From: Falciphora oryzae
Taxonomy: Eukaryota > Ascomycota > Sordariomycetes > Magnaporthales > Magnaporthaceae
NCBI GenBank assembly: GCA_000733355.1
Contig: JNVV01000004.1
Coordinates: 662,181-726,180 of the forward strand
Direction: 5' to 3'
Length of the DNA: 64,000 bases
In this document: positions 56,530-64,000 of the stretch, one piece after another
How the letters are laid out: each line of letters begins with the position of its first letter
Position numbering within the stretch: position 1 is the stretch's first letter
Program-made: the position numbers and the translations under genes
Notes under the pieces: generated by a model
The model's database searches: none
Seen by the model: only the letters and a program-made list of their open reading frames with translations
Told to the model about the DNA's origin: nothing

Positions 56530-57039
56530 CTCCACCCCAGTACCGCCGACACCCCGACCATTATCACCCTTGGAATTTCCCGCACGCAATCCCCGCTACC
56601 TTCCCTAATTACTAGCACCCCGCTAGCGACCTAAAGCGCTCCCACCGGCGTTACCCCGACGTTCCGACCGGTGGGCGCAAAACTACCTCTTTTTTCGGGG
56701 GCACATATAAACGACGCCTAACGGTAAAAGGAATATGTTACGTGGAAATTACTCCTTAACATCAAATTCACCCTCGATAGCGCTTTGTACCCCACACCAG
56801 CGACTAGAATCCTATACGCGGCCTAGCGGCTTTTAAGAAACGCGTACAAATACGTCCGAAACGTTATCGATTCGGTAGCGGAATACCCGGGCACACTTTC
56901 ATTATAAACCCGCGGCCTTACCAATTACGCTTCCTTTTTCGACCTGCTCAACCCGGTATATAAAACATAAAATACGAAGGCGGCGGCGCGCTGGGATTTC
57001 GATACCCTTAAATAAAAAAACACCAAGTTCGGAGATTTT

Positions 57040-57567
57040 TGTAACAGGCCTTGGCCTTACTATAGCCAGCTACAACAGTGTCAGGCCTGGAAAAGGGGGG
57101 TTCTCGCAAAGAGATCTCAGAGGTTCAACAGCTCAACAGTCGTATTCGTCAAGGCTCAACAAGTCTATGGTGTTGGTAGAAACAGAAAAACGATTGCTTG
57201 CCCTCCTAACCTCCTTCACAAGGGGTCTCTCGGGCCCTCCTTATGCTCTAACCCTCCGGGCGTCCTTCGGCTGTCGTCGGCGCGTCTCCTCCTCCGTGGC
57301 GTCCGTCGGGGCCTGCCTTTCGGTTGTTATCGGCACACTGCCTCCTCCGCGGCGTCCGTCGGGGCCGGATGTGTTTCGTTCCTTTTAGGGTTCCGGGCCG
57401 GGCTGATCTGCGGGGGCTGATCGGCGCGCGTGTCGCAAAGTTAAACTCTCCTGATCCGCACATCCGTCAGGGCTTGCGCCCCTCCGGCTACCACCCGGAG
57501 GCCTCCCTTGTGGTCACCGGTGGCGTCCCCTGCGGCTGCTGGCCATGGTTCTGTGTGGGGTGTTACA
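57040..57567 (-). mobile_element. Solo LTR of the Gypsy 3 family, TSD ATTTT
   Basis: A 528-bp inverted copy of the Gypsy 3 LTR, TGTAACAGG..GTGTTACA, flanked by ATTTT (57035-57039 and 57568-57572). It has far fewer TA-type changes than the two LTRs of Gypsy 3. Confidence 0.9.
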
Positions 57568-57727
57568 ATTTTATTAGCGCGTTTATTCGTTTGGCGGATA
57601 TAGGCGGATACCCGGCGAATATGCGCGTGGAAGCCTTAAAAAACAAGGTTAGCAACGAGCTTTCCAAAGCCGCGATTAACCAAATCAATAGACCCGGGCC
57701 CGAAGATTTCGAGGGATGGGTTAGGAT

Positions 57728-57891
57728 ATCAAAGCACTTGGGAGGTCACAAATGGGCTGATAATCTGTATGGCGGAAAGAGGTTGTATTCGGAAGAGTTG
57801 GGGCCGGAGGCCCTGCCTGGGAGGAAATCTCTATCTAGCGGTGCCTGGAGGCCCGTGCAGGGGGGCACGTGACCCCCTGGGTGCCGTGACA
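57728..57891. mobile_element. 164-bp insertion of unknown type, TSD TAGGAT
   Basis: Bounded by TAGGAT at 57722-57727 and 57892-57897. Removing it restores the gag frame (GWVR directly followed by MYRNLS). It is GC-rich and unmutated, contains a GGGGGGCACGTGACCCCC palindrome near its right end and lacks obvious terminal repeats. The family is unknown. Confidence 0.65.
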
Positions 57892-58220
57892 TAGGATGTA
57901 CCGAAACCTATCTAATAACTTCGCGGATTACGCGCATAAATTACACCATAACGGCGGAACGACGGCGCCGAAATTAGGGAACTACCAACCGGTAACGGCG
58001 ACAACCCCAACACCTACGCCCGCCGGCGACCCCATGGACCTTAGCAAAATTTCGACCGGCCCGAAGGGACCTTTAACCGAAACGTAGCGATAGCACCGAC
58101 GGGATAACCACTTTTGCATGTATTACGGATAACCGGGGCACTATGCCTTCGCCTGCCTAGCGAAACCCAAAAAATAGCAAAACGCCGGCGGATCGCAGGC
58201 GAAAAAAAACTAGGTTTTGC

Positions 58221-61200
58221 ATATAGTCGCGTGCAGGACCCGTGGAGGGATTAAAAACGACAAAAGCAATAAAATAACGACATATATTTCCATTTTATAG
58301 GCCCTAATATAACATTTTCCTTTAACACAATGCTGCTCCCTTACGGAAACCGACCGGTACCCTATCGATTACTAATTAATATAGAATATTCCTTATAAGC
58401 GTTTATTAATAACATATTCGCGCATATACATAACCTACCCAGGTTCCAACTACCGGAACCAAAACCTTTCCGTTTCGCTAATAGGGCGCTAATAGGGCGT
58501 ATTACCAATTGCGTTAAAACTATCTATACGTTCGGGAACATTACGGAAATTATAACGTTTTATTATTAGCCGTTGGGGGGACCGGATATTATCCTAGGCC
58601 TGCCGTAACTAAAATATTATAACTTAACGATCGATTAGGCGGCGGGAACTTTAAGCATAAACGGCGTTACGATGGCGGAAACCAAGCGAGCACCGGCGCT
58701 GGATATAGAGATCCGCATTTTAAGCGCACCTAATTTCCTAACCCTTTGCAAATAGGAAGGAATGCATACCCAGACCATGTTATAGGCAAAGTTCCTCGCC
58801 CTAACTAAAAAGGATACCCCACCCAACTACCGATTATTCGATAGTTTCGCTAACGATACGCTAACGGCAATCCTTCGGGCTATTTTCCAAACGGAAAAGC
58901 TCCCCAAAGGTACGAAATTGGAACCCAGGCTCCAGGCTTTTAGGGATTAGGTCGAAAAGGCACTATATTTACGCCGGGTATCCGACGAGGATATAAAAAA
59001 GTTTTTAAAGGGGAAACCTTTCGCAATAATGGAGGAGATCTTTAATAAATTCCCTTAGGAGCTTTACGATTTAGCGGAATGCTTTTTTCCTTAAAACGCG
59101 GACACGCTACCCCCATATAAACCGTTTAACTATAAAATCGAACTTTTCCTTAGCGAAACGCTACCATACTACCATAACCGCGCCATATCCCAATAGGAGC
59201 TGCGCGTAATCCGGAAGTATTTCGATACCTATTTAGCGAAAAGCTTTATCCGCCTTAGCATATTACCGGCGGCGGCCCTGATTTTTTTCGCTAAAAAATT
59301 AGGAGGCGGGATTAGGGTTTGCGTAAATTACCAGGGGCTAAATAATATTACGGTTAAAAACCGGTACCTAATCTCATTTATTAAGGAAATATTGGAAGCT
59401 TTGTTAAAAGCGAAATGGTTTAATAAAATAGATATTATAGCAGCGTTTAATCGTTTGCGTATCGCCTCCGGAAACGAATGGAAAACCGCGTTTATTACTA
59501 GGTTCGGACTATTTGAATGCTTAATAGCTAATTTCAGTATAATAAACGCCCCTAGCTCGTTTTAACATTATATTAACCATATATTAAGGGACGCTTTAAA
59601 TAAATACGCTACGGTTTACTTTAACGACGTCCTGATATATAGCGAAACCAAAGCGGAACACCGGCGTTACGTTAGGGAAATGGTGCGGAAATTCGCCAAC
59701 GCCGGCCTATTTATCGATATCCGAAAATGCGAATTTAACGTTAAAAAAACGAAATACCTAGGACTTATCGTTTTTATAGCGGGGATACGGATAGACCTAA
59801 ATAAAGTAGCGGCGATCCGATCGTGAGCCGCATTAACTACGCTACGGGAACTGCAACGCTTCCTCGGATTCGCGAACTTTTATAAAAGGTTTATCCGGGG
59901 CTTTTCGGCAATAGCCCGCCCGCTAACAACATTAATGAGCGCAAAAAGCTGGCCGGGCTATTTATTAAACGAAGCCGCGGTAGCGTTCCGCCGCTTCCGC
60001 GACGCCTTTTTTTCGAAAATTACATTGGCTTTTTACGACCCGGTACTGAAAACGATTATAGAAGCGGACGCGTTAAATTGGGCGGCAAAAGGGGTTTTTT
60101 TTTACAAATAAACGCGGAAGGGATACGCCGGCTAGTTGCTTTTTTTTCAGCCAAATATTCGCCGGCGGAATGCAATTACGAAATATACGATAAAAAGCTT
60201 TTAGCAATTATTAAAGCTTTTAAAAAATAAAAACCCGAGCTTTAAAGCGCCGAATCGCTAGTAGAAATTTGGACGGACTATAAGAATTTGCAATTTTTTG
60301 CTATTATTAAACTACTAAACCAACGGCAAATTAAATGGTCAGAGTTTTTTAGCGATTTTAAATTCCATATCGTATATAAACCGGGAAAAACAGCTATAAT
60401 CCCCGACACGCTTTTACGTTTCCCTAGCGTTCGCCCAACGAATATACGAAATTTAGCTGATAAAAGGGTAGCGTTTCGCTAGCGAATTTTGTTGCCCCCG
60501 GAGCGGTAGGGTCCCGGCGAAGCACTAGCGATGCTACGGGTTTTCGATGCATTCGAGCATATAAACGTGCTAATAAATAGGGCGTACGTTACTTCGGAGC
60601 TGGCGTAAGCTATAATATCCTGCCTGTAGGACCTAGCGAAGCGATAGTTCCCCATTTAGATCCGGAAGCAGGTTAAGTTGTCGAAAGCCGATTGCTAAGC
60701 GATACGAAGGCGCATTTATTGCAAAAAACGGCTGTTTGTTCCGCCCGACGATGCGTTGCGACTTTAGATTTTGTATAGGACGCATAATTTGCTACCAAGC
60801 GGATATTTAAAGCGCAGCAAAACTTGGGATTTAATACGCAAAATTTATATTTAGCTACGCTTATTACGAAACGTTAGCGTATTTATCTAAGGTTGCTATT
60901 TGTGCAAAATGTCGAAAGTAGGGAAGGGATCCCCAAACGGGTTGTTAAAGCCGTTATTAGTACCATTTAGGCTATAGGCGGATATATCCGTGGATTACGT
61001 CGGCCCGCTACCGCTATACGAACGTTAAGGTATCGTTTATTATTATATTATAGTGGTAATAGACCGGTTAATAAAAATGCGCTATTATATCCCAATGGTT
61101 AAAACCGACGCAGGCCGTTTAGCAAACGCTTTTTTCGCGCAGGTGTACCGTTTATACGGTACCCCCGATACTATCGTTTCGGACCGCGGCAAACAGTTCG

Positions 61201-62220
61201 TATCCACTTTTTGGAAAAAGTTGAGTAAAAGATTTGGCGTTACGCTTAAGCATTCGTTATCGTTTTACCCGGAATCCGATAGCCAAATAAAGATTTTAAA
61301 CGCATATATAGAATAATATTTGCGGGCGTTTTGCTTATACTATTAGGACGATTAGGTCGATTAGCTCCCATTCGGAAAGTTCGTTAGTAATAACCACGTA
61401 TTGGAAACGACCGGAATTTCCCCTTTTTTCGCCAATTACGGATAGAACCCCTATATAGGTACGGAGCCGAAAAGCGAACGACTAAACGGCGGGACGCCGG
61501 CGCATTAACAAGAGGTCCATAACGCTATTACCGTTACAGATAGGGTTTAAAAAATTTGGGATTACGTTAAAGCGCTAGCCGAAGCTAGTAAAAAAAAGTA
61601 CGAGGAAGCGGCGAATCGCTACCGAACCGACGCCGGGACGTTTTCGGAAAGCGACTTAGTTTGGGTTAGCATTAGAAACATGGCCATTTCGCGCCCGATA
61701 AATAAATTTAGCGAAAAATGGATCGGACTCTACCTAATTACAAAAGTTTACCCCCAAGCTTTAGCCGTCGAATTGCCGGCGCATTATAAGCTATTTTTAG
61801 TATTTTACGTTTCGTTTATTAAAAGGGAAAACCCGGGCTTCCCGGGCTAAAAAGCAATAAACGACGAGCACGATAAGCGAGCAACCGGCGCGGTGCTAGC
61901 GGATAACCAAAACGACGCGGACGACGAACTAATGGAAAAATGGCATTTCGATCGCATTTTAAATTCAAAAGGCATACCCGACGCTTTGGAATATAAAATG
62001 AAATAGGCAGCACTTTATAGGCCAATTTGGCAGCCGGTACGCGACTTGGAAAGGGCAAATAATAAGATTCGGGATTTCCATAAGCAGCACTTTAACAAAC
62101 CCGGACTACCGGATTGGTAGCGAGACCCGGGCGAAACGCGAACGGGTAACTAAGGGATAGTTAGCTACGCGCAAAGGGTTAGGGAAAAGGCAGTAATATA
62201 ACCGAAACTTGGGGGCCGAT
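58221..62220 (+). pseudogene. Gypsy 5 pol remnant (protease/RT/RNase H/integrase)
   Basis: The protease-like segment is at about 58360-58640. RT is at 59200-59830: IRVCVNYQGLNNITVKNRY, KWFNKIDIIAAFNRLRIASG, VYFNDVLIYSE, again with Asn in place of the first catalytic Asp. RNase H lies at about 60000-60420. Integrase is at 60950-61800: SVDYVGPLPLYER, MVIDRLIKMRYYIPM, DTIVSDRGKQFVSTFWKKL, and a late block FYPESDSQIKILNAYIE in which the usual catalytic Glu position is Lys. No clear chromodomain is seen in the C-terminal tail. Stops are abundant and mostly Gln/Trp-type. Confidence 0.8.
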
Positions 62221-62229
62221 TTAGGGGCA

Positions 62230-63540
62230 AACTTAGGCAAAACTCGAACCAATAATAAAGCGGTTGTAAAACGTAAGTAGGGAAGAAGCGAAAATAAAGC
62301 GGAAAATAATCGAACTACCCAAAGCGAGCCTACCCCGGGGCCGAAGCCATTCCATTAAAAACTAACTATTTGTTTAATTCTGGGACGCACGCCGGCGTCT
62401 CACTAAACCAGCCCATAAAGGGCGAAAAAGAAAACGGGACGAAATTTTAGCGGAAAGCAGGATACGTTATTAGAACCAAACGCGGCGCGGTTAATACCGC
62501 GTAACGCCGGCGACGTGGTCGCGGAACCGTATTATTAAACGGGTATAACGGCGTTCGTAACGAAAAAACTCGGTTTAAATTTCGTTATTTTCGCTATCGA
62601 TTTAGCTAGCGTCCCGCTCCAGCGAAGCGCTTTCGTTAAAGTGTTTGGTATAAATGCTATAGGCGTCGCAAAAAGCGACGCGGAAACGCTTTTTAGCGGC
62701 GGTCTAGCTGTTATAACCCGGGTTACCGGCACTAATGCGTAATTGCACGCGAATAATATTAAAGCAAGGACGGTAGCGAAACGACAGGAGCAAACTCACT
62801 AGGTTAAAGGCGTCCTATACCTTAGCTTTTTAGCGGCGGCGCCGGGGAGTTGACGCGGTACGATTGGCGGCGAACGCGGCGCGGCGAGCTTGGACGATAC
62901 CTTCGAAATTATTTCCCTATTACGAAGTTAATAGGCAGCAGGACGGCGGAACGGGGGCGGGATATTTACGGCACGCGACTTTTGCAAGCCGGTTTCGCCG
63001 TAGCGATTACGGACAGCAGTTTTAGTACCAACGAAGGCAGCGAACAGGGCGGAAACCGCTTTGCCGCCGGCGATACGACATTCCGGCGGCATAACGTAAT
63101 AGTTGTTAAAAGGATTATTTTCCGCACGCTTTTCGGCGGATAGGAATATGTAGCTATAATTAAAGAACTCCTAACGGCCGTGCACTTAAAAGATTTCGGC
63201 GGCACCGACGAAAGCGATTATATCGTAAAAATCTCCTTCTATTAAAGCGATCGGCTGCCAAGCGAAGCGTTAGCGAAACCGGATTTAAGGATACGAAATA
63301 GGCGGAACGACGGCGCGGCGCTGGCAGAACTAACCTTTCTATACGGTTTGTGGCGGGAATTGCATTGGTCGCAATGAATAAACGAGCCGGAAATGCGATT
63401 AGCACCAGTTTATAAACAGGGAAACGCTATACTAGCTTTGTTATTAAATCGGACGGTCGGGTGGTTAGCGCTAAAGCAGCGATAGTATTGGAGTTAGTGC
63501 GTCCGGAAGCAAAAAATGCAAACGGATTTGGTTAAAGGAA
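62230..63540 (+). pseudogene. Extra ORF region downstream of pol in Gypsy 5
   Basis: Protein-like plus-strand frames persist after pol. One is 62540-62920 (GITAFVTKKLGLNFVIFAID, AETLFSGGLAVITRVTGTNA). The other is 62990-63540 in another frame (AVAITDSSFSTNEGSEQGG, LAELTFLYGLWRELHW). Both are broken by RIP-type stops. Together they suggest one additional protein of about 330 aa between pol and the 3' LTR. I do not recognise it, and minus-strand frames also exist here, so the strand is not certain. Confidence 0.4.
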
Positions 63541-63938
63541 ATAACCAGATGTCGCCGGGGGTGCTTATAACAGGCGCTATCGTAACGACGGGCAGCGGGA
63601 CGTCGTGGAAAGGGATGGTGGATCGCGAGCGTAAGGGCGGCGGGAAGGAGAGGACGCGTTGTCGGGAACGTGGAGGAAAAATACCCGACCGTAAAAAGTA
63701 AAAGGGAGGAGGTAAAAAGTTTTCCTGAAAGAAAGGAAGCAAAAAAAAGGAAAGGGAAAACTAAAAAGCAATCGGAAGGGGACGCGCCTTCCGGTTTGGG
63801 AAGGCACGCCTTATTACTATAGCAAAAGCGCCGCGCCACAACCAATGCGCTAGCGCCACGCCAACCAAACGACGCTACGAAAGGGAAATACCATTAAAGC
63901 GCAGTTAGAGGACCAATTGCGGTTTAAAGGAGGGGTAC

Positions 63939-64000
63939 TGTTACGGGACCAAGCCCAGCACACCTGTATTTAGCTAAAGATCCGCCGGCCCCCTCCGGGG
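63939..64000 (+). repeat. 3' LTR of Gypsy 5 (truncated by window end)
   Basis: TGTTACGGGACCAAGCCC.. matches the start of the left LTR at 55246. Only 62 bp are inside the window. Confidence 0.85.

Larger units (their letters stand above)
55860..58220 (+). pseudogene. Gypsy 5 gag remnant (three insertions, lost start codon)
   Basis: The frame begins at ATA (55860-55862), probably a RIP-mutated ATG, followed by TNPAETPLPFNPVLAFELLS. The FRQFKQLMGFLNGKIALLQD region and an AKLKAEAQKRNATITRLNAE stretch form a coiled coil. The SINE (56253-56529) interrupts it. The capsid part resumes, and the solo LTR (57040-57567) falls after NTKFGDF. EDFEGWVR and MYRNLSNNFADYAHKL are contiguous once the 164-bp insert is removed. 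The zinc knuckle near 58110-58155 reads C-M-Y-Y-G-x-PGH..AC, with the second Cys changed to Tyr (TG to TA type). Confidence 0.75.
55246..64000 (+). mobile_element. Ty3/Gypsy element 5 (3' LTR cut by window end), RIP-mutated
   Basis: The left LTR 55246-55480 (TGTTACGGG..ACTGTAACA) matches the window end from 63939. A purine tract (AAAGGAGGGGTAC) precedes the right LTR. GTCGC precedes the element; its partner lies outside the window. It is coded on the plus strand. Its gag carries three later insertions: a SINE at 56253, a solo LTR at 57040 and a 164-bp segment at 57728. It has about 1.7 kb between pol and the 3' LTR. Confidence 0.85.

Overview
The window looks like a chromosome segment of a filamentous ascomycete, probably a Sordariomycete (inference). 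It carries genes with short GT..AG introns, a Zn2Cys6 regulator, a HET-domain incompatibility gene and a small secreted Cys-rich protein. Its transposons show a strong RIP-type signature: CpA/TpG is depleted, TpA is abundant, CpG is kept, and in-frame stops are almost all explained by CAA/CAG to TAA/TAG. There are two compartments: a gene island (about 25.3-44.5 kb) between two nests of mutated transposons (2.25-24.87 kb and 44.58-64.0 kb).

Left nest. A host reading frame (1627-2254) is cut by a nest starting at 2255 and resumes at 24874. The outermost element (A, 2255-24868) has 223-bp LTRs and a TGGTT target duplication. It is only about 2.1 kb once emptied and encodes a gag-like protein. 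Inside A are a Gypsy element (2579-8510, TSD CCACT) and element X (8923-23525), a TIR element with a 9-bp target duplication. X carries two convergent genes: a RecQ-like helicase (+) and a large protein resembling the fungal DUF6589 family (-). X was in turn hit by two long-hairpin MITEs (TA duplications), a solo LTR (TSD GGATA) and a second Gypsy element (14751-21934, TSD GGGGT). Subtracting the insertions restores reading frames in the host gene and in the DUF6589-like gene, so the order of events can be read directly.

Gene island. After a SINE-like insertion come two decayed genes (25.4-28.3 kb), a 39-base assembly gap at 28505, an uncertain minus-strand gene (29.2-31.0 kb), a Zn2Cys6 transcription factor (32.1-35.9 kb, one apparent 1-nt frameshift), a 135-aa secreted Cys-rich protein (37.6-38.2 kb), an AAA+ ATPase (38.3-40.8 kb, minus) and, divergently, a HET-domain protein (41.8-44.5 kb). 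The exon models for the last three give whole codon counts.

Right nest. A Fot/pogo-type fragment begins 54 bp after the HET stop. It is followed by a PIF/Harbinger-like pair (Myb/SANT-like gene + and DDE_Tnp_4 transposase -) split by Gypsy element 45656-52289 (TSD CCGGA). A less mutated Gypsy 3' end (54588-55245) follows. It is itself interrupted by a Gypsy element that runs off the window (55246-64000) and carries a SINE, a solo LTR, a small unknown insertion and an extra ORF region downstream of pol.

All homology statements come from reading the sequence and remembered family features; no search was run.
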